Shown here: positions 25,595 through 34,102 of the stretch, in pieces
How the letters are laid out: every line of letters begins with the position of its first letter
Position numbering within the stretch: the first letter of the stretch is position 1
Assembly: GCA_021847605.1 (NCBI GenBank)
Contig: JAJZQN010000004.1
Span: 97,057 to 161,056 of the forward strand
Direction: 5' to 3'
Length of the DNA stretch: 64,000 nucleotides
From: Pseudomonadota bacterium
GTDB lineage: Bacteria; Pseudomonadota; Alphaproteobacteria; Sphingomonadales; Sphingomonadaceae
Made by a program: the position numbers and the translations under genes
Notes under the pieces: model-generated
Told to the model about the DNA's origin: nothing
Seen by the model: the letters and a program-made list of their open reading frames with translations, nothing else
The model's database searches: none

Positions 25595-28500
25595 ATGCGC
25601 CTATCCCGTTTCTTCATCGACCGGCCGATCTTTGCTGCGGTCATCGCGGTGGTCATCACCGTGGTCGGCGCGCTGGCCTTTATCGGCCTGCCCGTTTCCC
25701 AATATCCCGACATCGTGCCGCCCACCGTCACGGTGAGCGCACAATATCCCGGCGCATCGGCTGAAACCGTCGCCTCCACCGTCGCCGCGCCGATCGAGCA
25801 GGAAATCAACGGCGTCGACGACATGCTGTATCAGAGCAGCCAGTCGACCGGCGATGGCAAGGTGGTCATCACCGTCACCTTCAAGATCGGCACCGACCTG
25901 GATGCTGCGCAGGTGCTGGTGCAGAACCGTGTCGCCATCGCGACCCCACGCCTGCCCGAAGAAGTGCAGCGGCTGGGCATCGTCACGCGCAAGACCACCC
26001 CGGACTTCCTGTTCGTGGTCAATCTGCAATCGCCCGATGGATCGCTGAGCCGCGATTATATCTCCAACTATGCGCTGACCGTGCGGGACCGGCTTGCCCG
26101 GACCGAGGGCGTGGGCGACGTGCAGCTATTCGGTGCGCGCGACTATGCGATGCGTGTGTGGATCGACCCCGATCGGGCCGCTGCGCTCGACCTGACCGCT
26201 GGCGAGATCGTCGCCGCCCTGCGCGCGCAGAATGTGCAGGTATCGTCCGGCTCCATCGGTCAGCCGCCCTTTGACAAGGGTGACGCCTTCCAGCTTGGCG
26301 TCGAGATGCAGGGCCGCCTGACCACGCCCCAGCAATTTTCCGACATCGTCATCCGTTCGGATGTCGGTGGTCGTCAGGTTCGCGTGGGCGATGTCGCCCG
26401 TGTCGAGCTGGGCGCGCAGGATTATGGCACCAACACCTATCTCAGCAACAAGCCGACGGTCGTGATCGCGGTGATGCAGCGCCCCGGCTCCAACGCACTG
26501 GAAGCGGCGGACAAGGTGAAGGCGGAAATGGACGAGCTATCCACCCGCTTCCCCAAGGGGCTGGAATATAGCGTCATCTATAACCCGACCGAATTCATCA
26601 GCCAGTCGATCGATGCCGTCTATCACACGCTGTTCGAAGCAGTGGTGCTGGTCGTCCTCGTCATCCTTGTCTTCCTTCAAAACTGGCGCGCGGCGGTCAT
26701 CCCGGTGCTGGCCATTCCGGTGTCGCTGATCGGCACCGCAGCGGTGCTGGCGGCGCTGGGCTTTTCGCTCAACAATCTGTCGCTGTTCGGGCTGGTGCTG
26801 GCCATCGGCATCGTGGTCGACGACGCCATCGTCGTCGTCGAAAATGTCGAACGCAATATCGAACATGGCATGACCCCGCTGGAGGCCGCCCGCGTTTCCA
26901 TGGACGAAGTGTCGACGGCGCTGGTCGCCATCGTACTAGTGCTATGCGCGGTGTTCATCCCGACCCTGTTCATCACCGGCATTTCGGGCGCCTTCTATCA
27001 GCAGTTCGCCGTGACCATTTCGGCCGCGACGGTCATCTCGCTGATCCTGTCGCTTACCCTGTCACCGGCGGCTTCGGCCCTGCTGCTCAAGCCCAAGCAT
27101 GAGCATGCGGACCTGACCAACGCGCCCCGCTGGCGCCGGATCATGGGTGGGGCGGCCGACCGCTTCAACCATGGGTTCGACCGCCTGTCCGCAGGCTATG
27201 GACGCCTGACCCGGTTTCTTGTGGCGCGTCCCAAGAAGATGCTGCTGACCTATGTCGGCCTGATCATGGCGACGATCGCCATGTTCTGGGTGACGCCTAG
27301 CGGCTTCATCCCGGCGCAGGATCAGGGTTATTTTCTGGCCATCGTCCAGTTGCCGCCCGGTGCCTCGCTTGAACGCACCGACAAGGTGACACGCGAAGTC
27401 GCGGCCAAAATCCTGCCGATCAAGGGGCTGCGCGGCGCGGTGATGTTTGCCGGCTTCCATGGCCCGTCGCAGACGCAGGCACCCAATAGTGCCGCCATCT
27501 ACTTCCCCTTCAAGAGCTTTGCCGAACGCAAGGAAGTCGGCGCCACCTATGCCGGCATCATGGATCAGGCGAACAAGGCCGTCGCGGGCTATGACAAGGC
27601 ACGCATCATCCTGGCCCCTCCGCCGCTCATTCAGGGCATCGGTTCGGCCGGCGGCTATCGCCTGATGGTGCAGGACCGTGAGGATCGCGGTTATGAAGAA
27701 CTGAACAAGGTTGCGCAGAACTTCATTGCCAAGGCGAACCAGACCCCCGGTCTGGCACAGGTTTATACCCTGTTCGACGTAGGCACCCCGCGCGTCTATG
27801 CCGACGTGGACCGGCGCAAGGCCGATCTGCTGGGCGTGCCGCCGGAACGTGTGTTCGAAGCGATGCAGGTCTATCTGGGTTCGGCCTTCGTCAACGATTT
27901 CAACCTGCTCGGACGCACGTTCCGCGTGACGGCGCAGGCGGACGCCAGCCATCGCGGCAGCGTGGCGGACATCGCCAACCTGAAGACCCGCTCCAACAGC
28001 GGTCAGATGGTTCCGATCGGCACCGTTTCGACTTTTGAGGACAAGACCGGTCCTTATCGCGTCGTGCGGTATAATCTGCTGCCCGCCGTGGAAATCGACG
28101 GCGATACCATGCCGGGTTACAGTTCTGGCCAGTCGCTTTCCATTATGGAGAAGCTGGCCGACGACACGCTGCCTGCCGGCTATGGCCATGAATGGACCAA
28201 TGTCGCCTATCAGCAGGTGACGGCAGGCAATACCGCCGGTGTCGTCTTTGGCATGGCCGTTCTGTTCGTCTTTCTGGTGCTGGCGGCGCAATATGAGAGC
28301 CTGACCCTGCCGCTGTCGATCATCCTGATCGTGCCAATGTGTTTGCTCGCGGCGATGCTGGGCGTGAACCTGCGCGGAATGGATAATAATATCCTGACGC
28401 AGATCGGTCTGGTCGTGCTGATCGCATTGGCCGCCAAGAACGCGATCCTCGTGGTCGAATTCGCCAAGCAGGCTGAGGATGAACAGGGTCTGTCGCCGGT

Positions 28501-28777
28501 AGAAGCCGCCATTCAGGCCGCGCAGGTCCGCCTGCGTCCGATCCTGATGACCAGCTTCGCCTTCATCCTGGGCGCTGTGCCCTTGGTGATCGCGACCGGC
28601 GCAGGAGCGGAGCTTCGTCAGGCGCTGGGGACGGCCGTTTTCTTCGGCATGACCGGCGTCACCGGCTTTGGCCTGCTCTTCACGCCCACTTTCTATGTCG
28701 TCTGCCGCGCGCTGGGCGACCGCTTCTCCCGCAAGCGCGGGTCCGGCGAAGCCCCCGCGCTGCAACCGGCGGAATAA
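25595..28777 (+). CDS. RND multidrug efflux permease (HAE-1, AcrB/MexB-like)
   Basis: 1060 residues, the expected size for an HAE-1 pump. It begins MRLSRFFIDRPIFAAVIAVV. The proton-relay acidic pair is D409-D410 in GIVVDDAIVVVENVERN, and the partner lysine is K948 in AAKNAILVVEFAKQ. Twelve membrane segments and two large periplasmic loops follow the family pattern (SQYPDIVPPTVTVSAQYPGA; GYSSGQSLSIMEKLADDTLP). It exports hydrophobic or amphiphilic compounds using the proton gradient. Substrate range cannot be told from sequence alone. 94 bp after the adaptor stop. Confidence 0.97.
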   Translation: MRLSRFFIDRPIFAAVIAVVITVVGALAFIGLPVSQYPDIVPPTVTVSAQYPGASAETVASTVAAPIEQEINGVDDMLYQSSQSTGDGKVVITVTFKIGTDLDAAQVLVQNRVAIATPRLPEEVQRLGIVTRKTTPDFLFVVNLQSPDGSLSRDYISNYALTVRDRLARTEGVGDVQLFGARDYAMRVWIDPDRAAALDLTAGEIVAALRAQNVQVSSGSIGQPPFDKGDAFQLGVEMQGRLTTPQQFSDIVIRSDVGGRQVRVGDVARVELGAQDYGTNTYLSNKPTVVIAVMQRPGSNALEAADKVKAEMDELSTRFPKGLEYSVIYNPTEFISQSIDAVYHTLFEAVVLVVLVILVFLQNWRAAVIPVLAIPVSLIGTAAVLAALGFSLNNLSLFGLVLAIGIVVDDAIVVVENVERNIEHGMTPLEAARVSMDEVSTALVAIVLVLCAVFIPTLFITGISGAFYQQFAVTISAATVISLILSLTLSPAASALLLKPKHEHADLTNAPRWRRIMGGAADRFNHGFDRLSAGYGRLTRFLVARPKKMLLTYVGLIMATIAMFWVTPSGFIPAQDQGYFLAIVQLPPGASLERTDKVTREVAAKILPIKGLRGAVMFAGFHGPSQTQAPNSAAIYFPFKSFAERKEVGATYAGIMDQANKAVAGYDKARIILAPPPLIQGIGSAGGYRLMVQDREDRGYEELNKVAQNFIAKANQTPGLAQVYTLFDVGTPRVYADVDRRKADLLGVPPERVFEAMQVYLGSAFVNDFNLLGRTFRVTAQADASHRGSVADIANLKTRSNSGQMVPIGTVSTFEDKTGPYRVVRYNLLPAVEIDGDTMPGYSSGQSLSIMEKLADDTLPAGYGHEWTNVAYQQVTAGNTAGVVFGMAVLFVFLVLAAQYESLTLPLSIILIVPMCLLAAMLGVNLRGMDNNILTQIGLVVLIALAAKNAILVVEFAKQAEDEQGLSPVEAAIQAAQVRLRPILMTSFAFILGAVPLVIATGAGAELRQALGTAVFFGMTGVTGFGLLFTPTFYVVCRALGDRFSRKRGSGEAPALQPAE

Positions 28778-28789
28778 GGACAAGACGTC

Positions 28790-30196
28790 ATGATACGCAC
28801 TTTCCTCCCCCTGCTCCTGGGCGCGACGGCTTTGACCGCCTGCGCCGCAGGACCGGACTTCAAGGCTCCGACCACACCCACCACCGCTGGAGGCGCCTTC
28901 ATCGGCGCCGCCAGTCCGGCGGTCAGCCAGATGGCGGCCGACGATCATTGGTGGCGGCTTTACAATGATCCCCTGCTCGACAGCCTGGTTCAGGACGCGC
29001 TGAAGGCGAACACCGACATTCGTGTCGCCATCGCCAATGTCGAACGCGCCCGTGCCCAGTTGCGCGGCGCCCGTTCCGACAAGCTGCCCAGTACGACGCT
29101 GAGCGGTCAGCCGACCTATGGGCGCTCCTCCGTCGCCCAGACTTTGCCGGGCATGGACCGGGAAAACTGGACTGTCAGCGCCGGGCTGGACGTCGCCTAT
29201 GAAGTCGATCTGTTCGGCCGGGTGAAACGCAGCATCGAAGCAGCCAAGGGCGACGTCAATGCGGCGGCAGGGGATGCCGATGCGGTGCGGGTGACGGTGG
29301 TCGCCGATACGGTGCGCGCCTATGTCGACGCGACCAGTTCGGCGGAACGCATCGCCGTGGCGCAGCAGACGGTGGCGCTGCTGGACAACAGCATCCGCAT
29401 CACCAATGCCCGGTTCGAAGTCGGCCGGTCCGACCGGCTGGACGTCATCCGGGTGACGGCGCTGCGCGATCAGCAGGCGGCGCTCATCCCCTCGCTGACC
29501 GCAGACCGTGACAGCGCGCTGTTCCGTCTGGCAACCCTGACCGGCCGAACGCCACAGGATTTGCCCGCCAGCGTGCGCGACCAGCGACAGACGCCCGACC
29601 TGAGCCAGCCCATCCCGGTCGGCGACGGCCGGGCCTTGCTCGCCCGTCGTCCCGATGTCCGCGCCGCCGAACAACGTCTGGCGGCGGACACCGCGCGCAT
29701 CGGCGTGGCGACGGCGGACCTTTATCCGCGGATCACGCTGGGTGGATCGGTCGGCACCACAGCCATCGGTGGCGGCGACATATTGGGCGGCGGTCCCTTC
29801 CGCTGGCTGCTGGGGCCGCTCATCAACTGGGCCTTCCCCAATCAGGAGGCGAACCGCGCCCGCATCGCCGCAGCCCGCGCCGATGCCGACGGGTCGCTTG
29901 CGACCTTCGACGGCACGGTTTTGCGCGCGCTGGAGGAAACGGAAACGGCGCTGTCGGTCTATGCCCACGCGCTGGAACGCCGGGATACACTGAAGGCAGC
30001 GCGTGATGCGGCGGAACGGGCCGCGACGATCAGCCTGGCGCGGCAGCGCGAAGGGCGGATCGATTTCCTGACCCTGCTCGACGCACAGCGGACGCTGGCC
30101 GGAGCGGAAAGCGACCTAGCCAGCGCGGATCGTGCCGTCGCCTTTGCGCAGGTCGATCTGTTCCGTGCGCTCGGCGGAGGCTGGCAACAGGCCTGA
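28790..30196 (+). CDS. RND outer-membrane channel lipoprotein (NodT/OprM family)
   Basis: 468 residues. N-terminal lipoprotein signal MIRTFLPLLLGATALTACAA (LTAC lipobox). The two-repeat TolC-like architecture is seen in DDHWWRLYNDPLLDSLVQDA, the YEVDLFGRVKRSIEAAKGDV motif, ALLARRPDVRAAEQRL, and the second-repeat end VAFAQVDLFRALGGGW. It forms the exit duct of the pump. 12 bp after the permease; last gene of the operon, followed by a stem-loop. Confidence 0.95.
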   Translation: MIRTFLPLLLGATALTACAAGPDFKAPTTPTTAGGAFIGAASPAVSQMAADDHWWRLYNDPLLDSLVQDALKANTDIRVAIANVERARAQLRGARSDKLPSTTLSGQPTYGRSSVAQTLPGMDRENWTVSAGLDVAYEVDLFGRVKRSIEAAKGDVNAAAGDADAVRVTVVADTVRAYVDATSSAERIAVAQQTVALLDNSIRITNARFEVGRSDRLDVIRVTALRDQQAALIPSLTADRDSALFRLATLTGRTPQDLPASVRDQRQTPDLSQPIPVGDGRALLARRPDVRAAEQRLAADTARIGVATADLYPRITLGGSVGTTAIGGGDILGGGPFRWLLGPLINWAFPNQEANRARIAAARADADGSLATFDGTVLRALEETETALSVYAHALERRDTLKAARDAAERAATISLARQREGRIDFLTLLDAQRTLAGAESDLASADRAVAFAQVDLFRALGGGWQQA

Positions 30197-30201
30197 TAGT
30201 C

Positions 30202-30236
30202 GGTTGAGGGGTTCGGCTCTGTCGAACGCCTCAACC
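30202..30236 (+). terminator. Stem-loop after the RND operon
   Basis: GGTTGAGGGGTTCG pairs with CGAACGCCTCAACC around GCTCTGT, with one mismatch. A TTTTT run begins 13 bp later at 30249 rather than directly after the stem, so termination is likely but not of the tightest type. Confidence 0.5.
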
Positions 30237-30248
30237 CACCCGCTCTAA

Positions 30249-30283
30249 TTTTTGCAACGATCCGTCACACTCATTCTGTTTGA
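30249..30283. promoter_or_regulatory. Shared 35-bp site upstream of the purine operon (probable LysR site)
   Basis: Begins TTTTTGCAACG, contains CCGTC and TCATT, and ends GTTTGA. It matches 28 of 35 positions, without gaps, to 50166-50200 between lysR and the first NUP gene. It lies 34 bp before hpxX, the first gene of the 17-gene operon, and is the only promoter-like region found for that operon. Confidence 0.65.
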
Positions 30284-30316
30284 GTGATAGGGGTAGGACC
30301 GGCATAAACGCCGCCC

Positions 30317-30499
30317 ATGGCGCGCCCAATCCTACCCCTCCTCCCCGTCCCCGATCTTCCGCAGGACGAGGCTTCCGTCCTGCGGCTTGCTGACGAACGG
30401 GGCATGCCGATCGACGCCCAATGCCTGCCCGGCGTCGTCGCGAATATGGGGCTGCTTGCGCGGCACGCAGCGATCATGGCCGGATCGGACGAAAAATGA
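30317..30499 (+). CDS. hpxX: AtzG/HpxX-like small partner of the amidase (DUF4089)
   Basis: 60 residues. The C-terminal PGVVANMGLLARHAAIMAG matches the DUF4089/AtzG pattern, a small subunit that forms a complex with AtzE-type amidases. The gene is directly followed by the amidase with an ATGA overlap, the usual arrangement (atzG-atzE; hpxX-hpxY in Klebsiella). It is the first gene of the long purine operon. It should stabilise or activate the amidase and has no catalytic motif of its own. Confidence 0.8.
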   Translation: MARPILPLLPVPDLPQDEASVLRLADERGMPIDAQCLPGVVANMGLLARHAAIMAGSDEK

Positions 30500-31842
30500 G
30501 GCAGGCCATCGATATTGCAAAGGCCGTAAAAAGTGGTGCGACGACCGCGCGCGCGGTCGTCGACAGCAGCATCTCCGCTCTGGAGCAGCAAGCCTATCCG
30601 CTGGTCGCCGTCACCCGCCTGCTCATCGACCGCGCCCGTGCAGAAGCCGATGCCGTCGATGCCGCCATCGCAGCCGGACGCGATCCCGGCCCGCTCGCTG
30701 GCGTTCCCTATGGCGTCAAGGATCTGTTCGACGTGGCGGGCCTGCCCACCACCGCAGGGTCGCGCCTCTATGTCGATGCCGCGCCAGCCAGCGACGACGC
30801 CGAAACCATCCGTCGCCTGCGCGATGCCGGTGCGATACTGGTCGCCACGCTCAACATGGACGAGTTCGCCTATGGCTTTGCAACCATCAATGCGTTGCAC
30901 GGCACGACCCGCAATCCGCACGATCTCAACCGGCTGGCAGGCGGATCGTCAGGCGGGTCGGCTGCCGTGGTTGCGGCGGGCCTGCTGCCCTTTTCGCTCG
31001 GCTCCGATACTAACGGGTCGATCCGCGTCCCCGCCAGCCTGACCGGCCTCTATGGCCTGAAGCCCACCCATGGTGCCTTGCCGATGGGGGGCGTCTTTCC
31101 CTTTGCCGACAGTTTCGACGATGTCGGCCCCTTCACCCTGTCGGTCGCGGATATGCGCCTGCTCTGGCATGTGCTGACCGCGACCGATGGGGACCAGCCA
31201 AGCGACGCACCCGTTCGTGTAGCGCGCCTTGGTGGCCGCTTTGCCCAGAATGTCGACCCGGATCAGGTCGCCGCCATGGACAGGATCGCGCCCGGCGCGC
31301 CGGTCATCGAACTGCCCGACATTGCCCGCGCGCGTTCCGCAGCCTTCCTCATCACCGCTTATGAGGGCGGCGCGCTGCATCGCGCCGCGCTGGCGAAGGA
31401 TGCACTATCGTTTGATCCCGCGACGCGCGACCGGCTGATCGCCGGGTCGCTGTTGCCAGACGATCTTTATGACATGGCACAGATATTCCGCGCCGATTAC
31501 AAGGCCGCCGTGCTGGAAGCGATGGGGCATCATGATGTGCTGCTCGCCCCGGCCACGCCCTGCATCGCCCCGCCGGTGGATGACCCCCGCATCCTCATCG
31601 ACGCTGTGCTGACACCCGCCCGCGCGGACCTTGGCATCCACAGCCAGCCGATTAGCTTCACCGGCCTGCCGTCGCTGGCCGTGCCGCTATACCGCCCCGG
31701 ACGCCTGCCGATCGGCCTGCAACTGATCGGGCGACCCAATGGCGAAGCAGCCTTGTTCCGCTACGCCGCGTGGCTGGAAGAACGAGGCTGGATCGGTGTA
31801 ACCCTACCGGCAAGCGCGGCAATTTTCGAGGGGGCAGAATGA
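30496..31842 (+). CDS. hpxY: AtzE/HpxY-like amidase
   Basis: 448 residues from ATG 30496. Amidase-signature enzyme: K75 in GVPYGVKDLFDV, cis-Ser S151 in LAGGSSGGSAAVVA, and nucleophile S175 in GSDTNGSIRVPA, the Ser-Ser-Lys triad. AtzE hydrolyses 1-carboxybiuret; in hpx clusters the homologue HpxY acts late in urate breakdown on a ureido/amide substrate, possibly oxalurate or a derived carboxylated amide. No oxalurate carbamoyltransferase is encoded in this window, which makes this enzyme a candidate for that step (inference). Overlaps hpxX and the permease by 4 bp each. Confidence 0.88.
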   Translation: MRQAIDIAKAVKSGATTARAVVDSSISALEQQAYPLVAVTRLLIDRARAEADAVDAAIAAGRDPGPLAGVPYGVKDLFDVAGLPTTAGSRLYVDAAPASDDAETIRRLRDAGAILVATLNMDEFAYGFATINALHGTTRNPHDLNRLAGGSSGGSAAVVAAGLLPFSLGSDTNGSIRVPASLTGLYGLKPTHGALPMGGVFPFADSFDDVGPFTLSVADMRLLWHVLTATDGDQPSDAPVRVARLGGRFAQNVDPDQVAAMDRIAPGAPVIELPDIARARSAAFLITAYEGGALHRAALAKDALSFDPATRDRLIAGSLLPDDLYDMAQIFRADYKAAVLEAMGHHDVLLAPATPCIAPPVDDPRILIDAVLTPARADLGIHSQPISFTGLPSLAVPLYRPGRLPIGLQLIGRPNGEAALFRYAAWLEERGWIGVTLPASAAIFEGAE

Positions 31843-33179
31843 CGACGCAGGGCTGGGCGGGGCGGCTGGACCGCTATTTCGCCTTATCGGAACGAGGAAC
31901 ATCGGCACGGACGGAGGTGGTTGCGGGCACGACCACTTTTCTGACCATGGCCTATATCGTGCTGGTCAATCCGGCGATTTTGGGCGCGGCGGGCATGCCG
32001 GTCGCTTCGGTTGCCGCCGCCACCTGTTTCGCCGCAGCCTTTGCCTCCATCCTCATGGGTCTGGTCGCCAATACGCCGCTGGCGCTGGCGCCGGGCATGG
32101 GACTGAACGCCTATTTCGCCTTCACCGTCGTTGGCCAGATGGGCGTGCCATGGCCGGTCGCTCTGGGTTGCGTTTTCATCTCCGGTATCGCCTTTCTCGT
32201 CCTGACGCTGACGGGCGTGCGCCAGCTTATCGTATCGGTCATCCCGCCCTATCTGTTCGCGGCCGTGGCTGGCGGCATCGGCCTGTTCATCGGTTTCATC
32301 GGCCTGAAAAACGCAGGGATCGTCGTCGCCAACCCGGCGACCCTCGTCGCGCTGGGCGACCTCAAGGCGCCGGGCGCCGCCCTCGCCCTGTTCGGCATAT
32401 TGCTGATCGGCACATTGAGCGTATGGGGCGTGCGTGGCGCCATGCTGATCGGCATTGTCGCCACGACCCTGCTCGGCTGGGCCATGGGGCAGGTGACGGT
32501 AAAGCCTGAACCCTATAGCCTGTCGGCACTGACCGGCACCGCCTTTCGCCTTGATCTGTCCGGCGTGTTCGGCCTGACCGGCAGTCATGGCCTCGGCCTG
32601 CTGGAAATCCTCTTCGTGTTTCTCTTCGTGGACCTGTTCGACAATATTGGAACGCTGGTCGCGGTAACGAAGCGTGCGGGCCTGATGGACGCAGCGGGTC
32701 GTATTCCCGGCCTCAATCGTATTCTCATCACCGATGCGACCGCCACCATCGTCGGGTCGATGGCCGGGACCAGCACCGTCACATCCTATGTCGAAAGCGC
32801 GGCAGGGGTTCAGGCAGGCGGGCGCACGGGACTGACCGCCGTTGTCACCGGCATCCTGTTTCTCGCGACCATGTTCGTCGCGCCCTATGCGCAGATCGTA
32901 CCGCTCGCCGCCACCGCCCCGGCGCTGGTGGTGGTCGGCGGCCTGATGCTGCTGCCCCTGACCGAAGTGGAGTGGGAAGATCCGCTCAGCGCCATTCCCG
33001 CCTTCCTCACCGTGGCGATGATCCCGCTCACTTTCTCGATCGCCAACGGCCTCGCCTTTGGCATCGTCGCCCATGCAGCGCTCAAGCTGCTACGCGGCAC
33101 CGTCACTCGGACCGACTGGTTCCTGCTGCTGCTCGCAGGCCTTTTCGTGTTCCGCTTCATATGGATGGGAGGAGCCTGA
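31839..33179 (+). CDS. NCS2/AzgA-type purine permease
   Basis: 446 residues from ATG 31839. Nucleobase-cation-symport-2 family, AzgA-like branch: TTFLTMAYIVLVNPAILGAA, then LALAPGMGLNAYFAFTVVGQ, FLFVDLFDNIGTLVAVTKRA and STVTSYVESAAGVQAGGRTG. Multiple membrane helices. Members import adenine, guanine, hypoxanthine or, in relatives, xanthine/urate by proton symport. In context it brings purine bases from the periplasm to the cytoplasmic pathway encoded downstream. Overlaps its neighbours by 4 bp and 1 bp. Confidence 0.92.
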   Translation: MTTQGWAGRLDRYFALSERGTSARTEVVAGTTTFLTMAYIVLVNPAILGAAGMPVASVAAATCFAAAFASILMGLVANTPLALAPGMGLNAYFAFTVVGQMGVPWPVALGCVFISGIAFLVLTLTGVRQLIVSVIPPYLFAAVAGGIGLFIGFIGLKNAGIVVANPATLVALGDLKAPGAALALFGILLIGTLSVWGVRGAMLIGIVATTLLGWAMGQVTVKPEPYSLSALTGTAFRLDLSGVFGLTGSHGLGLLEILFVFLFVDLFDNIGTLVAVTKRAGLMDAAGRIPGLNRILITDATATIVGSMAGTSTVTSYVESAAGVQAGGRTGLTAVVTGILFLATMFVAPYAQIVPLAATAPALVVVGGLMLLPLTEVEWEDPLSAIPAFLTVAMIPLTFSIANGLAFGIVAHAALKLLRGTVTRTDWFLLLLAGLFVFRFIWMGGA

Positions 33180-34102
33180 TGCGCGCCTATATACTCGGCC
33201 TCGCCGCGCTCTTTTTTGCGCAACCGGCGCTGGCGCAAAGGCTGGACGATACGCCGCGTACGCTCGTCATGACGGCCTTCTCGCCCGAATGGGATGCGCT
33301 GGCTCCGATGGTGACGAACCCGGTCGAACATCATGCCAATGGGCTGACATTTCTGGCCGGCACTATGGCGGGCAAACCCGTGCTGCTGATGCAGAGCGGC
33401 GTGTCGATGGTGAACGCCGCCATGAATACCCAGCTTGCGATCGATCGGTTCGCGATCAAGCGCATCGTCTTTTCGGGTATTGCCGGCGGCGTCGACCCCG
33501 ACCTGTCGATCGGCGATGTCATCGTGCCGCAGGATTGGGCGCAATATCTGGAGGTTTCCTTTGCGCGCAAGACGCCCAAAGGATGGGTGACGCCCGAAGC
33601 GGTCGACCCCAATGCTCCGCCCAACTGGGGCATGATGTTCCCCCGTGGCGTCCGCATGGGCAATGCCACCCAGCCATCCAAACGCCATTATAGTTTTGGC
33701 GTCGATCCGGTCCTGCTCGACCTTGCCCGCACGGTCGCCCCTACCGTGGCGTTGCGCCAGTGCGTGGGCGACGCAACGCCTGCCACCAATGCCAAGGCCT
33801 GCCTGCCCCACGACCCTAAGATTGTAGTGGGCGGCACCGGCGTCAGCGCAGGCGTCTTTGCCGACAATGCAGAGTTTCGCGATTATCTGGCCACCGCCTG
33901 GCATGCCCGCGTCCTCGACATGGAAAGCGCGGCCGTGGCGCAGGTCGCCTATGCCAATCAGGTCCCGTCGATCATCTTTCGCAGCCTGTCCGACCTGGCC
34001 GGTGGCGACGCGAAAGAGAACCAGATGTATGCGTTCATGGCGCTGGCCTCGGTCAATTCGGCCGAAGTCGTGCGTGCCTTTGTCACGGCTCTGCCGGACT
34101 GA
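33179..34102 (+). CDS. Exported MTAN/purine-phosphorylase-superfamily nucleosidase
   Basis: 307 residues from ATG 33179 (TGATG overlap with the permease). A clear signal peptide (MRAYILGLAALFFAQPALAQ) places it in the periplasm. The mature part is of the nucleoside phosphorylase/MTA-SAH nucleosidase fold: MTAFSPEWDALAPMV, IVFSGIAGGVDPDLSIGDVI, and VLDMESAAVAQVAYANQVPS with the ME(S) ribose-binding motif, then FRSLSDLAGG. Cytoplasmic MTAN proteins are shorter (about 230) and unsecreted. Beside purine genes, I infer that it splits purine nucleosides or deoxynucleosides in the periplasm so that the base can enter through the NCS2 permease. Confidence 0.85.
   Translation: MRAYILGLAALFFAQPALAQRLDDTPRTLVMTAFSPEWDALAPMVTNPVEHHANGLTFLAGTMAGKPVLLMQSGVSMVNAAMNTQLAIDRFAIKRIVFSGIAGGVDPDLSIGDVIVPQDWAQYLEVSFARKTPKGWVTPEAVDPNAPPNWGMMFPRGVRMGNATQPSKRHYSFGVDPVLLDLARTVAPTVALRQCVGDATPATNAKACLPHDPKIVVGGTGVSAGVFADNAEFRDYLATAWHARVLDMESAAVAQVAYANQVPSIIFRSLSDLAGGDAKENQMYAFMALASVNSAEVVRAFVTALPD

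Noticed and set aside
27062..29968. A 968-codon antisense open frame over the RND pump and channel genes
   Set aside because: It crosses two real genes, has no domain and reads as a GC-bias shadow.
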